A stretch of DNA of 10,962 nt from Candidatus Methanoplasma sp. (GCA_031271555.1 JAISVN010000150.1:1-10962); one strand, 5' to 3'; shown: positions 1-6,546, counted from the stretch's first letter. The notes: generated from the sequence alone by a model not told the origin. Numbers and translations are program-made.

Positions 1-517
1 CCCTTACCCAGCAGGGCTCGCTGACCTGCCTTCCGACACCGTCCCTGAACATAACAGCCGGGTGGTCGTGCGCCATTATGAGCATCTCGGAGGACATAAC
101 CTCTTTAGAAGGCCAGGTATGGCCGTGGATCAGGCCTATATCCTCCATTCTCATCCCTGAGGCCGGTCTTACCCTCACATGTCCCGGAAGGAACTCCTCT
201 ATGCCGGTGTCGTGGTTCCCTCGAACTACGTTCACTTCATCGAAGCGCTCAAGGAGCTTTTCAAAGAAAACGGGGATCTCCCGGTACTCTTGCTTTGTGG
301 AACCCGGAACGGAATCCTTCACATCCCCGAGGACGACAAGCCTGCTCGCCGAATCATCCGCCGCCTTAACTATCGAATCGAACATGTCGTCGGTCCTGGA
401 TGTCAGGTGGAATCCTTTAGATCTCAGGTGGGACTCGACACCTATGTGAAGATCGCCTATTATGAGGTACTCGTCCGCTCTAAGCGCGGGTATCCCGTGG
501 ACAGGCTGTATGTCCAT
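1..517 (-). CDS. Calcineurin-like metallophosphoesterase, archaeal SbcD-related type (C-terminus cut by window edge)
   Basis: This is a probable dinuclear-metal phosphoesterase; its substrate is unknown. About 172 residues are visible, open to the left edge. The family motifs appear in order: GDLHIG (residues 21-26), GDVKD (64-68), GNHD (100-103), HGHTW (131-135) and MAHDHP (148-153). Together they supply the Asp, His and Asn ligands of a two-metal centre. The compact layout resembles the small archaeal phosphoesterases annotated as SbcD-related, not the nuclease SbcD itself. The ATG at 517 lies 4 bp after the stop of the upstream Nnr gene, with a GAGGTGA-like ribosome site overlapping the end of that gene, so it is probably the last visible gene of the SRP19-Nnr operon. 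I see no signal peptide in the visible part, so it is likely cytoplasmic. Nothing is visibly missing from the catalytic core. Confidence 0.85.
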   Translation of the reverse strand, partial: MDIQPVHGIPALRADEYLIIGDLHIGVESHLRSKGFHLTSRTDDMFDSIVKAADDSASRLVVLGDVKDSVPGSTKQEYREIPVFFEKLLERFDEVNVVRGNHDTGIEEFLPGHVRVRPASGMRMEDIGLIHGHTWPSKEVMSSEMLIMAHDHPAVMFRDGVGRQVSEPCWVR

Positions 518-521
518 TCCT

Positions 522-1916
522 TCACCTCAGATATTCCCTGAGGACCTTCGGTATGTTATCTATGACATCAGTTGCGGTCATTCCGTACGATCTTTCGTCG
601 AATGAGAATTCTCCCGCCTTTCCGGATATGAACGCTCCGAGGGCCGCAGCGTCGAAACAGGTCATTCCCTTCGAAAGAAGTCCCGCGACTATCCCCGCAA
701 GAACATCGCCGGTGCCAGCGCTTGTCATGCCGGGGCTGCCGGTCGTGTTGTAGCGCATCCTCTCGCCGTCGGATATACGGTCTGTCCGGCCCTTCAGAAG
801 AATGACGGAATTCATCTTTTTTGCCAGATCCATTACGGGATCATCCCCGTCCGGGTCTCCGCCGATCCGTTTGAACTCTTTGAGGTGCGGGGTAAGCACA
901 GTCTTCCCCTTGGATACGAAACCGTTCCCGAGGGCGGTAAGCCCGTCGGCATCGATCACCATCGGTACGGGACACTCTTCGGCGAACCGCCTAACGGTCT
1001 CAGACGCCTCGGCGGATGTGCCTATTCCCGGCCCTATGAGCACTGCATCATGCTCCTTTGATAATTCCAGCAAACGGTCCAGATGATCGATCGTCAACGA
1101 CTTGCCCGGCAGGTCGACTATCATCAGGACCGGTGAGAACGATGCGATGACGGAAGAGCATATCTCGGGAACGGCAAGCCTCACTATGTCAACGCCCGTT
1201 CTCATGGCCGCAAGCGCGGACATGGCCGGTGCGCCGTAATAAGGTCCGCCGCCGATGACAAGGAGCTTTCCGTTGGAGCCCTTGTGCCCGTCCTTGGACG
1301 GGACGGGATACCTGAGCATGTCTCCGGGCCCTACGTTCTCGTACGCCTCTTTAGGAATGCCGATATCCTTCACAATGATCTCTCCCGAGTTCCCATGGTC
1401 CATTCCTTCTTTCACGTCGTGCAGTGCTATTGTGATATCAGGCATGACCGACAGGCTCGTTCCAAGTCCCGACGGCACGTCTGCAGACACCACATACCCC
1501 TTGAATCGGTTTGCTGTTCTAATAAATCCATCGTAAGGAGGCCTGACCTCTCCGGACAGGCCGGTGCCGAGAGCACAGTCGACAATGACATCGAACTCAT
1601 CCTCTTCGAATTCGGTAAAACCCTTCACTCTGAACTTGGCCCCGGAGAGCATGCCTCTGATGAACTCCGACCTGAAAGATCCCTCAGGCTTGAGAAGAAA
1701 GACCGTGACAGCATCCGATCCCATATGTGTGGCGGCAGCGATCCCGTCGCCGCCGTTGTTGCCATTGCCGCAGACGAAAGCGATCCTCTTTCCGGGGAAT
1801 CTCTCCGACAATACCGAAGCTATCGCCTTTCCGGCATTGGACATAAGAACAGGCACCCCGATGCCCAGTGCCTCTGAATTGGCATCCATGACGGAGGAAT
1901 CGAGAGGAGTGATCAT
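522..1916 (-). CDS. nnr: Bifunctional NAD(P)H-hydrate repair enzyme Nnr (epimerase + ADP/ATP-dependent dehydratase)
   Basis: This enzyme repairs hydrated NAD(P)H: the N-terminal domain interconverts the S and R hydrates, and the C-terminal ribokinase-like domain dehydrates the S form using ADP or ATP. The 464 residues show both domains. The YjeF_N epimerase has CGNGNNGGDG at 49-58 and DVPSG at 146-150. The dehydratase has HKGSNG (211-216), IGPGIG (294-299), DADGL (322-326), TPHLKEF (342-348), and the catalytic loop ending in GTGDVLAG (401-408, with the key Asp at 404). Length and domain order match bacterial and archaeal fused Nnr. The frame stays open upstream to 2000, but the start at 1916 fits better: its ATGA overlaps the SRP19 stop, a pattern typical of translational coupling, and the protein then begins directly with the family N-terminus. 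It is presumably cytoplasmic and cotranscribed with SRP19 and the downstream phosphoesterase. Confidence 0.93.
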   Translation of the reverse strand: MITPLDSSVMDANSEALGIGVPVLMSNAGKAIASVLSERFPGKRIAFVCGNGNNGGDGIAAATHMGSDAVTVFLLKPEGSFRSEFIRGMLSGAKFRVKGFTEFEEDEFDVIVDCALGTGLSGEVRPPYDGFIRTANRFKGYVVSADVPSGLGTSLSVMPDITIALHDVKEGMDHGNSGEIIVKDIGIPKEAYENVGPGDMLRYPVPSKDGHKGSNGKLLVIGGGPYYGAPAMSALAAMRTGVDIVRLAVPEICSSVIASFSPVLMIVDLPGKSLTIDHLDRLLELSKEHDAVLIGPGIGTSAEASETVRRFAEECPVPMVIDADGLTALGNGFVSKGKTVLTPHLKEFKRIGGDPDGDDPVMDLAKKMNSVILLKGRTDRISDGERMRYNTTGSPGMTSAGTGDVLAGIVAGLLSKGMTCFDAAALGAFISGKAGEFSFDERSYGMTATDVIDNIPKVLREYLR

Positions 1917-2209
1917 TTCTTCTGGTTCTTGAGAAGGACCTCTGCGATCTTCGGCAGAAGCTCCGTTTTGGAGATCTTTCCCTTCTCCACCTTCACGCAT
2001 CCGCGTTTGGCTGCCCAGTTCGAAGGATAGGCCTTCTTCTCGTACACTTCGTACTCAAGGTCCATTATCAGTGCGCCTTTCGCAATGATGTCGATGTCCG
2101 GATCCTTAACGCAGAGATTCTTGGGAAGTCTTCTGCCCATGGTCCTGGTCCTATTGATATCGAAATACTCGGGCCATATCGTGATCGCGGTGTCCTCATC
2201 GTACGCCAT
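1913..2209 (-). CDS. srp19: Signal recognition particle 19 kDa protein
   Basis: SRP19 binds helices 6 and 8 of the signal recognition particle RNA and prepares the RNA for SRP54, so it serves cotranslational targeting of proteins to the membrane. The 98-residue product has the family hallmarks: IWPEYFD near the N-terminus, then RTMGRRLPKNL, and a second block AYPSNWAAKRGCVKVEK, followed by a basic tail. The length is normal for archaeal SRP19. I place the start at the ATG at 2209. A GTG three codons upstream (2218) is possible, but a TATA-like element centred about 27 nt before 2209 suggests a leaderless message beginning at the ATG. The stop overlaps the start of Nnr by 4 bp. Confidence 0.9.
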   Translation of the reverse strand: MAYDEDTAITIWPEYFDINRTRTMGRRLPKNLCVKDPDIDIIAKGALIMDLEYEVYEKKAYPSNWAAKRGCVKVEKGKISKTELLPKIAEVLLKNQKK

Positions 2210-2230
2210 ATTAATCACTGTATAATGTAG

Positions 2231-2241
2231 AAATAAGTTAA
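2231..2241 (-). promoter_or_regulatory. Candidate TATA box for the srp19-nnr-phosphoesterase operon
   Basis: On the minus strand an AT-rich element (TTAACTTATTT) is centred about 27 nt before the ATG at 2209, the spacing expected for a leaderless archaeal transcript. It follows the pyrimidine-rich end of the S8e gene, so srp19 probably has its own promoter. The match to a TATA consensus is moderate. Confidence 0.4.
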
Positions 2242-2250
2242 AGAAGTTGC

Positions 2251-2262
2251 TAAAAAGAAAAG
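2251..2262 (-). terminator. T-rich candidate terminator after rps8e
   Basis: On the minus strand, 17-28 nt after the S8e stop, there is a run of nine T's interrupted by one C. Archaeal RNA polymerase stops at such T-rich tracts without needing a hairpin. It lies between the S8e stop and the next promoter. Confidence 0.4.
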
Positions 2263-2278
2263 AGGCGGATGACCGCGC

Positions 2279-2662
2279 TCAGTTCTCAATAAGGACTGCG
2301 TTTATCGCTCCGTCCTGGCCGGGCCTGGAGGTAACGATCGCCTCTCCGAGCTCGGTTCTGATCTTGGCACCTTTGTTGATTATGTTACGCTGAACGTAGT
2401 TGGGGTCTGCAGGGTTGACCGCAACGCTGATGATCTTCGCTTTCTTGACATCATTGGTTTTCTTATCGACAACATTCGCATATTCTGCGACGAGCATACC
2501 GGTCTTGACGATCCCGCCCATTCCGCGGTACTGCTTCAGGGACTGTCCACCGATCTTGGTGTACTGTTTTTCCCTGCTGATCTCGAATTTCCTCTTGCCC
2601 CTGCTGGAGACCAGTCTGCCTCCCGTGGGCTTCTTCTTTGATTTTCCCTGCCAAAGTGCCAT
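2279..2662 (-). CDS. rps8e: 30S ribosomal protein S8e
   Basis: This is a component of the small ribosomal subunit found in Archaea and Eukarya but not Bacteria. The 127-residue product begins MALWQGKSKKKPTGGR and continues with the basic KRKFEISREKQYTKIG segment, both typical of the family; the rest matches the usual archaeal length of about 125-130 residues. The frame stays open 57 nt further upstream, but that extension crosses the TATA box and lacks family similarity, so the ATG at 2662 is the start. A strong TATA box at 2691-2698 would put transcription start only a few nucleotides before the ATG. It is transcribed ahead of srp19, but a T-rich tract and a separate promoter lie between them. 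Confidence 0.95.
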   Translation of the reverse strand: MALWQGKSKKKPTGGRLVSSRGKRKFEISREKQYTKIGGQSLKQYRGMGGIVKTGMLVAEYANVVDKKTNDVKKAKIISVAVNPADPNYVQRNIINKGAKIRTELGEAIVTSRPGQDGAINAVLIEN

Positions 2663-2690
2663 TATTATCGGTCTGCCAATTACGGTTCTG

Positions 2691-2705
2691 TATATAAACC
2701 TTTTT
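2691..2705 (-). promoter_or_regulatory. TATA box and purine-rich BRE of rps8e
   Basis: The minus strand reads AAAAAAAGGTTTATATA: a purine-rich factor B recognition element followed by a near-consensus archaeal TATA box. Its centre is about 32 nt before the S8e ATG, predicting a 5' leader of about 5 nt. Confidence 0.75.
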
Positions 2706-2848
2706 TTCAAATTATGCATTTGTTAGTTCAGGGGACTTCGTGAACGCCTAGACTCGTTAAGAGCTCCGACCCTTTCTGTATTGGATATGATATTGGGATA
2801 CTTTACAAGACAGCAACCATTATAGGTCATTTTGATGATAAAGATATC

Positions 2849-3169
2849 ATGGGCGCAACCAGCGGGAATCGAGAACTCACTTTTGAGGACATCTTCAGAA
2901 TAGTTGCACCCATCGCAAAGAAACACGGCGTCCTCAGTATGTACCTTTTTGGCTCAAGGGCCAGAGGCGAGGAGGACTGCGAAAGCGACTTCGATTTCTG
3001 TGTCGCCGTTCCAGATGAATATACACTTATGGACCTGGGGTCACTACTCAACGATCTGGAGATAGCTCTGGAGAAAAATGTGGATATTGTTTGTGAAGAT
3101 GATCTCCCCAGAAGACCTTCGTTCATGGAGGAAGTGATGCATGACCGCAGAGCAGTCTTCGAAACGTGA
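2849..3169 (+). CDS. mntA: MntA-type minimal nucleotidyltransferase antitoxin
   Basis: This is the antitoxin half of a HEPN-MNT module. Known MntA proteins transfer AMP from ATP to a tyrosine next to the HepT active site and so silence the toxin. The 106-residue product has the exact family motif GSX10DXD (G35, S36, then D47 and D49) and a third acidic residue, D79, in VDIV, so the catalytic triad looks complete. Residues 10-27 form the usual N-terminal helix before the motif. Its 3' end overlaps hepT by 29 bp, and the Shine-Dalgarno for hepT (GGAGG, 3127-3131) lies inside this gene, so the two are translationally coupled. An ATTATAG-like element at 2818-2825 would give a nearly leaderless message. 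The cell location is cytoplasmic. Confidence 0.9.
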   Translation: MGATSGNRELTFEDIFRIVAPIAKKHGVLSMYLFGSRARGEEDCESDFDFCVAVPDEYTLMDLGSLLNDLEIALEKNVDIVCEDDLPRRPSFMEEVMHDRRAVFET

Positions 3170-3500
3170 TGCAGAATATCTGAAGATCATCATCGGGTTC
3201 TGTGATGATATCGATGAATTGATAAGATTGCACGGTTCTGATGAGGAGGATTTCTACAAAATATCACTCCAATATGGGTGTATCTTCTCCTTGATACAGA
3301 TTGGAGAATACGTAAAACGTCTTTCGAAGTCATTGACCGCTGAACACTCTAACATCGACTGGGGTGCTGCGGCAAAAATGAGGGATTTTGTCGTTCACAA
3401 CTACATGGATGTGAACATATTGAGGTTAAGATCCACCGTGCTAACGGACATTCCGTCATTCAGAGAAAACTGTCAGAGTATCATCGATTCCATCGTATGA
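3141..3500 (+). CDS. hepT: HepT-like HEPN ribonuclease toxin
   Basis: HepT toxins are all-helical HEPN-fold RNases that arrest growth by cutting RNA when not modified by MntA. The 119-residue protein carries the diagnostic RX4HXY motif as RDFVVHNY (R81, H86, Y88); Y88 is the residue that MntA would AMPylate. The preceding helices, such as FSLIQIGEYVKRLS and IDWGAAAKMRD, match the usual HepT pattern in which an IG-E segment and a W precede the motif. The length is normal for the family. The ATG at 3141 has a GGAGG Shine-Dalgarno 9 nt upstream and overlaps mntA. Motifs and frames of both partners are intact, so the pair is likely functional. This TA cassette sits between housekeeping genes and may have been acquired horizontally. 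Confidence 0.9.
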   Translation: MTAEQSSKRDAEYLKIIIGFCDDIDELIRLHGSDEEDFYKISLQYGCIFSLIQIGEYVKRLSKSLTAEHSNIDWGAAAKMRDFVVHNYMDVNILRLRSTVLTDIPSFRENCQSIIDSIV

Positions 3501-3597
3501 TATTCCTTTTGTTGAGAGAACAGCTCCAGAATCTGAGTGCACCACCTCCGGTCGCATTGAGTATCATAAGGAATGACGGCTCATCAACACCTGCATC

Positions 3598-4239
3598 TCA
3601 TCCGGACACGGTGAAGAGCCGCGCCGCGACGGCGCCGTTGTCTATCTCGACCAAAGCGTACATCCCGTCCTTCGCCGGCCCGGGGTTCACGAACGTCGTC
3701 TCGTCAACGTGCTCTATGCCGTAATCCTCGTGGACATGCCCGCTGAGCACAAGTATCGGCCTGAACTCCTTCACGATCTTCAGAACGGATTTGCTGCCGA
3801 CGTTCAGCCCGGAGGGTATCATGTCGTTTATTCCGTACGCAGGGACGTGGACCATAAGGATCATGCCTTCCTTCGATATCGGCCTGAGCATTTTGTAGAT
3901 GACATCCTCTTCGAGTTCGAAAGGGGTGTTGAAGATGGTAGGATTCGAACCTCCCAGTCCGGCTATGCGGAATCCGTCGATGTCTGCGGTCTTTCCGTGC
4001 ATGTCTATCGCTACCTCGGAGATCGCTTCCGGAGCGGAAAGCGGGTCGCAGTTGCCGGGTATGGCGTACACATCCCTCTCTATCGGTCCGAGTATCTCTT
4101 TCACGATGTCATCGGAGCCCAGGTCCGTGATGTCCCCCAGCACCAGAACGAAGTCGACGTCCTCCTCTTCAGCGATAGCATTGATCCAATCAGTAACGGT
4201 CTTGTTGCCGTGGATGTCAGAAACGACAAGGAACTTCAT
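3598..4239 (-). CDS. YfcE/MJ0936-like calcineurin-family phosphodiesterase
   Basis: This is a small metal-dependent phosphoesterase; related proteins hydrolyse phosphodiesters in vitro, and the physiological substrate here is unknown. The 213 residues include all five motifs: SDIHGN (7-12), GDITD (35-39), GNCD (62-65), the metal-binding His in VHVP (131) and SGHVH (166-170), followed by NPGPAKDG (185-192), which is typical of the YfcE group. No signal peptide or membrane segment is seen, so it should be cytoplasmic. It lies 71 bp downstream of the DUF1638 gene on the same strand. An AT-rich element at 4260-4270, centred about 27 nt before the ATG, could be a separate promoter. It is distinct from the phosphoesterase at the left edge, which has GNHD where this one has GNCD. 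Confidence 0.88.
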   Translation of the reverse strand: MKFLVVSDIHGNKTVTDWINAIAEEEDVDFVLVLGDITDLGSDDIVKEILGPIERDVYAIPGNCDPLSAPEAISEVAIDMHGKTADIDGFRIAGLGGSNPTIFNTPFELEEDVIYKMLRPISKEGMILMVHVPAYGINDMIPSGLNVGSKSVLKIVKEFRPILVLSGHVHEDYGIEHVDETTFVNPGPAKDGMYALVEIDNGAVAARLFTVSG

Positions 4240-4310
4240 GGCCGTTCAAATGCTTTGCAGAATAGATAATGGTTCACTTCTCCCCGATGGGCCGCACGGT
4301 GTTCCGAGGG

Positions 4311-5129
4311 TCACGATCCTTGATTCAGGGCACCTTTGGCGTCGCGGTATATCCTTTCGAGAGGATACAGATCGGCGGATCCCGGCTCCGCCGTGATGAG
4401 CTCCAGCCCCGTCTCCTCGGATAGGCTCAGGCATCCTCTGTCGAAATCCTCTCCCGTTATCCCTATGCCGGTATCGATCTTCACCGCGTTCTTGTAACCG
4501 TAGACCTCGAAGACCTCCTTTACGGTGAATATGTCCATGATCTCGAATCCCTTGCACATATCAAGCTCTTTGGAGAATTCGGTCCAGTTCTCGGCTATCG
4601 CCGGCGTCACAAAGAACATCCCCGCATACTTCCTGACGAAGTCGCAGTATCTGGAGTGTCCTCCCACGGCCACGCCTATGCAGTCATCGCATACGTCGTT
4701 GTTCTTGTCGCGGAACACGAAGACCCGGCTGCCGAGCGTTTTCGAAGCCCATTCGGACACATCCCACCCCGCATTGCCGCACATGCCGTAATACAATGCG
4801 ATCGAATCGAAGCGCGCATGGTACTGCCTCAGCTGGTCCTCCAGGAACTGTCGGAGGACAGCGGGTTGCGAGTGCAGCCCGAGTTTGTTCATCAGGATGA
4901 CCACGTTGAATCCGCTTTTCATCATAGCGTCCGAGTAGCCGTTGCTGAACTCCCACTCGTCAATGAGTTCGAAAGGGATGCCTTTGAGTCTCAGTTTCTC
5001 CCTCAGGGTGTGCGCCGGCGGCGTATCGATGAGATAGATCCGTTTCTCTTCTTTATCTGTATAAATAGAATATATGATCTCATCCTCTAGGATGGGGCAG
5101 CCGATGATACCCAAGGTTCCATTCGCCAT
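4311..5129 (-). CDS. DUF1638 domain protein (methanogen-associated, function unknown)
   Basis: This 272-residue soluble protein resembles the DUF1638 family, common in methanogens and some anaerobic bacteria; family members often lie near corrinoid methyltransferase genes, but no biochemical function is settled. Conserved-looking blocks are CPILEDEI (11-18), YGMCGNAGW (114-122), DDCIGVAVGGHSRY (148-161) and FFVTPAIAENW (172-182). Cysteines at 11, 117, 147, 150 and 162 fall in or beside those blocks and could bind metal or a cofactor, which is my inference. The ATG at 5129 is supported by a strong TATA box about 27 nt upstream and no leader. No methyltransferase gene is visible beside it here; the downstream gene is a phosphodiesterase. 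A perfect palindrome adjoining the TATA box suggests control by a DNA-binding regulator. Confidence 0.75.
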   Translation of the reverse strand: MANGTLGIIGCPILEDEIIYSIYTDKEEKRIYLIDTPPAHTLREKLRLKGIPFELIDEWEFSNGYSDAMMKSGFNVVILMNKLGLHSQPAVLRQFLEDQLRQYHARFDSIALYYGMCGNAGWDVSEWASKTLGSRVFVFRDKNNDVCDDCIGVAVGGHSRYCDFVRKYAGMFFVTPAIAENWTEFSKELDMCKGFEIMDIFTVKEVFEVYGYKNAVKIDTGIGITGEDFDRGCLSLSEETGLELITAEPGSADLYPLERIYRDAKGALNQGS

Positions 5130-5151
5130 TGCAGAGTGAATGTATTGTGAC

Positions 5152-5173
5152 TATATAACTATCATATTGATAG
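5152..5173 (-). promoter_or_regulatory. TATA box with adjoining 15-bp palindromic operator of the DUF1638 gene
   Basis: The TATA box (TTATATA on the minus strand, 5152-5158) is centred about 27 nt before the ATG at 5129. Immediately on its upstream side lies CTATCA-TAT-TGATAG (5159-5173), a perfect 6-bp inverted repeat with a 3-bp centre. It covers the expected factor B recognition element, where a bound protein would be placed to block or recruit transcription factors. Confidence 0.6.
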
Positions 5174-5370
5174 CAAATTGGTCTGCTGTTGAACCGAACC
5201 AATGATCGGATGTCTGCCAAAATGCTGAAGTGGCGTGGAGTGAGGTTACCGCTACTCGAACCCTTCCAGATTCAACAAAAATAAATTCAATTTTAGCTAT
5301 TTCTCGCAAAATAAAATATCAAATTCTCTCTGTGCCCTCCCACCTACCTACTATCAGACACTATCCCCAT
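5174..5370. other. AT-rich intergenic stretch, no gene seen
   Basis: No convincing reading frame is present on either strand. It contains a weak inverted repeat (ATTGGT at 5177-5182 with ACCAAT at 5198-5203), the tRNA-Ser-like fragment described separately, and AT-rich sequence at 5276-5327 that could serve as a promoter for a transcript through the hairpins that follow. Confidence 0.5.
5231..5264 (-). other. Degenerate tRNA-Ser 3'-end copy, possible ancient attachment site
   Basis: Positions 5231-5245 match 14 of 15 bases of the 3' end of the tRNA-Ser gene (6872-6886: CCA, discriminator and acceptor strand). Then 5256-5264 matches exactly the T-arm block TCGAACCCT found at 6890-6898, but with 7 extra bases between the two blocks. 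The orientation is the same as the real tRNA, and the copy lies about 1.6 kb beyond its 3' end. This is the arrangement left when an element integrates at a tRNA 3' end. No integrase is present. Chance similarity is the alternative. Confidence 0.4.
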
Positions 5371-5440
5371 GTTGCCCACAAGGCAACACAAAACAGGCAC
5401 ACGGCCGGCATCGGCGCAAGCCGCCGGCCGTGTGCTGTTT
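5371..5440. other. Paired stable hairpins, candidate structured RNA
   Basis: A 6-bp stem (GTTGCC/GGCAAC, 5371-5387, 5-nt loop) is followed 3 nt later by a long hairpin. Its arms at 5397-5409 and 5423-5435 are 13 bp, perfectly complementary and very GC-rich. The stem extends outward by AAACA/TGTTT around a bulged G, and inward, past a 3-nt bulge, to GGC-GCAA-GCC, which is a GNRA-type tetraloop on the plus strand. A CCCTCTTTT tract follows on the plus strand. It stands out in AT-rich surroundings. It could be a small RNA, a transcription terminator or an element-end structure; the strand is uncertain, though the GNRA loop favours plus. Confidence 0.4.
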
Positions 5441-5543
5441 TCCCTCTTTTACGTATCCTGCCATAAGTAATACTTATACAAAAATAATCTAAAAATACAC
5501 TAAAAAGAGAAAAAAAATGTATGAATCAGAAAAAGAATGATGA

Positions 5544-5735
5544 AGGGCCCAAACCTTAGTGGTTCCCTGTATCCGTGAATTATCCGATCGGTCTTATTGC
5601 CATGCCATTATGCTACGTGATATTGAAGAAAGCATCTAGTTTTTCGATGAGCATGATTATCTGACGTGTGCGTTATGAGATTTCCAAACAAAATGCAGAG
5701 AACTAAAACTCAATGAATCAGAGCTAAGGAAATAA
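5544..5735 (+). pseudogene. Decayed reading frame of unknown family
   Basis: A single frame reads through two internal stops, TAG at 5637 and TGA at 5670, to a TAA at 5733. The translation around the stops is protein-like: MLRDIEESI, then FFDEHDYLTCAL, then DFQTKCRELKLNESELRK. It has the acidic and amphipathic helical character of a soluble protein. Its final TAA is 1 nt before the ATG of the next broken gene, as in an operon. I do not recognise the family, and the 5' end is unclear because a TGA at 5541 closes the frame. In Methanomassiliicoccales TAG can encode pyrrolysine, but the additional TGA makes decay the simpler explanation. Confidence 0.35.
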
Positions 5736-5736
5736 A

Positions 5737-6039
5737 ATGCAACTTTTTGTAGATGTATCACGTTCTTATGCGGTGTTTGTAGTTTTATTTGATAATCCAG
5801 GAATCTTCAGAAGCGAACTTTACGAAATTGTAGAAGAAGCATCAAGACCAACTACCTGAAGACGTGTTAATGTTTTGACCGATGCAGATTCGATAAGAGT
5901 TGAACAATCAAAAACTCATAAGGCGGGACAGTATCCATTCCTTACAGACACAGGTCGGCAGATTGCAGAGCTTGCCGTGAAGATGAAAAATATTACGGCC
6001 GAGGCCATCACATCCCTCATCCGTTCGCTTCAGTGCTGA
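5737..6039 (+). pseudogene. Winged-helix (MarR-like) transcriptional regulator interrupted by TGA
   Basis: An ATG at 5737 with AAGGA 7 nt upstream opens a frame that reads MQLFVDVSRSYAVFVVLFDN and on through SRPTT, meets TGA at 5857-5859 (codon 41), and continues in the same frame with RRVNVLTDADSIRVEQ, YPFLTDTGRQIAELA and KMKNI to a stop at 6037. The whole is a plausible 100-residue winged-helix DNA-binding protein: the stop falls exactly in the recognition helix, and the part after it holds the wing and the usual LT-x-x-G-x-x-I-A-E segment. One substitution, for example CGA to TGA, would account for the break. The frame is otherwise intact, so the loss looks recent, unless the TGA is recoded. 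A run of seven T's follows at 6049-6055. Confidence 0.65.
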
Positions 6040-6048
6040 AGTGGACCC

Positions 6049-6055
6049 TTTTTTT
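6049..6055 (+). terminator. T-run after the broken regulator
   Basis: Seven consecutive T's lie about 10 nt after the regulator's stop codon, consistent with an archaeal T-tract terminator. Confidence 0.35.
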
Positions 6056-6189
6056 GTTGCGCTTCTGTCCGGAGACCCTCGACCCCTGTCTCATGAACTC
6101 CCCAATCAGAGAGCTTCACTCAATAAACAATTGAGAACTGCGAACTCTTGCTCTTATGCCCATATATGGAGTATAACTGTAGATTTCAG

Positions 6190-6197
6190 ATTAAATA
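6190..6197 (+). promoter_or_regulatory. TATA box of the 70-residue protein gene
   Basis: ATTAAATA is centred about 28 nt before the ATG at 6222, the spacing of a leaderless archaeal promoter, and supports that start. The stretch 6056-6189 before it shows no gene. Confidence 0.5.
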
Positions 6198-6221
6198 GAC
6201 ACCATACTGCATCAAAAGAAT

Positions 6222-6434
6222 ATGGCAAAAAAACTAACGCCTGAAGCAGTGGAAGAGATCAAGAACAAGATATACAACATGCTTGACTATCCTAACAATT
6301 ACGATCCATACGACTTCATGATGGCCATAGCCGATATCGCACATGGTTCCGCTATAGCAACATATGAGGGAGAGCAGGATAGGATCCTCGAGCTCAAACA
6401 AAAGGAAAAGTCCAAGAAAAAGAACAGATCCTGA
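6222..6434 (+). CDS. Small charged orphan protein (70 aa)
   Basis: I do not recognise this protein. The 70 residues are soluble and highly charged: an N-terminal helix (LTPEAVEEIKNKIYNMLDY), a short turn rich in N, P and D, a second helical part (FMMAIADIAHGSAIATYEGE), and a lysine-rich tail ending KEKSKKKNRS. No signal peptide, membrane segment or cysteine is present. It begins MAKK, and its TATA box is spaced for a leaderless message, which argues for a real gene. It is the only intact gene in an otherwise eroded interval between the tRNA-Ser gene and its 3'-end fragment, so it may be cargo of that element. The basic tail could contact nucleic acid, which is inference only. Confidence 0.6.
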   Translation: MAKKLTPEAVEEIKNKIYNMLDYPNNYDPYDFMMAIADIAHGSAIATYEGEQDRILELKQKEKSKKKNRS

Positions 6435-6491
6435 CGATGAAAATGTTTACTTCCGAAACCACTTACAAACCCCTAATTTTCTCATAAATTG

Positions 6492-6546
6492 ATATTCGGG
6501 TATCGACGTTGCCGAATATTCAAATGATGATAAATTTTTATAAAAC
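6492..6546 (+). promoter_or_regulatory. Inverted repeat followed by TATA box upstream of the tandem RNA element
   Basis: A perfect 8-bp inverted repeat (ATATTCGG at 6492-6499, CCGAATAT at 6512-6519) lies 15 bp before a strong AT-rich box TTTTTATAAAAC (6535-6546). Start of transcription would fall near 6567. The repeat could be an operator, or a hairpin ending the upstream small gene. A second AT-rich box at 6553-6562 is an alternative promoter. Apart from this and the RNA elements, 6435-6641 shows no gene. Confidence 0.4.

Noticed and set aside
179-541. A plus-strand frame of 120 residues
   Set aside because: The opposite strand encodes a clear metallophosphoesterase with all motifs; this frame is its shadow.
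5230-5466. A 78-residue open frame on the plus strand
   Set aside because: It runs through the tRNA-like fragment and the stable hairpins; its composition is not protein-like and it lacks a ribosome site.
5857-5859. The in-frame TGA as a selenocysteine codon
   Set aside because: The position lies in a DNA-recognition helix, not a redox site, and selenocysteine use is not expected in this lineage.
6041-6244. A 67-residue open frame starting near the T-run after the broken regulator
   Set aside because: It begins on GTG in the T-rich tract, overlaps the start of the better-supported 70-residue gene in another frame, and has no recognisable features.
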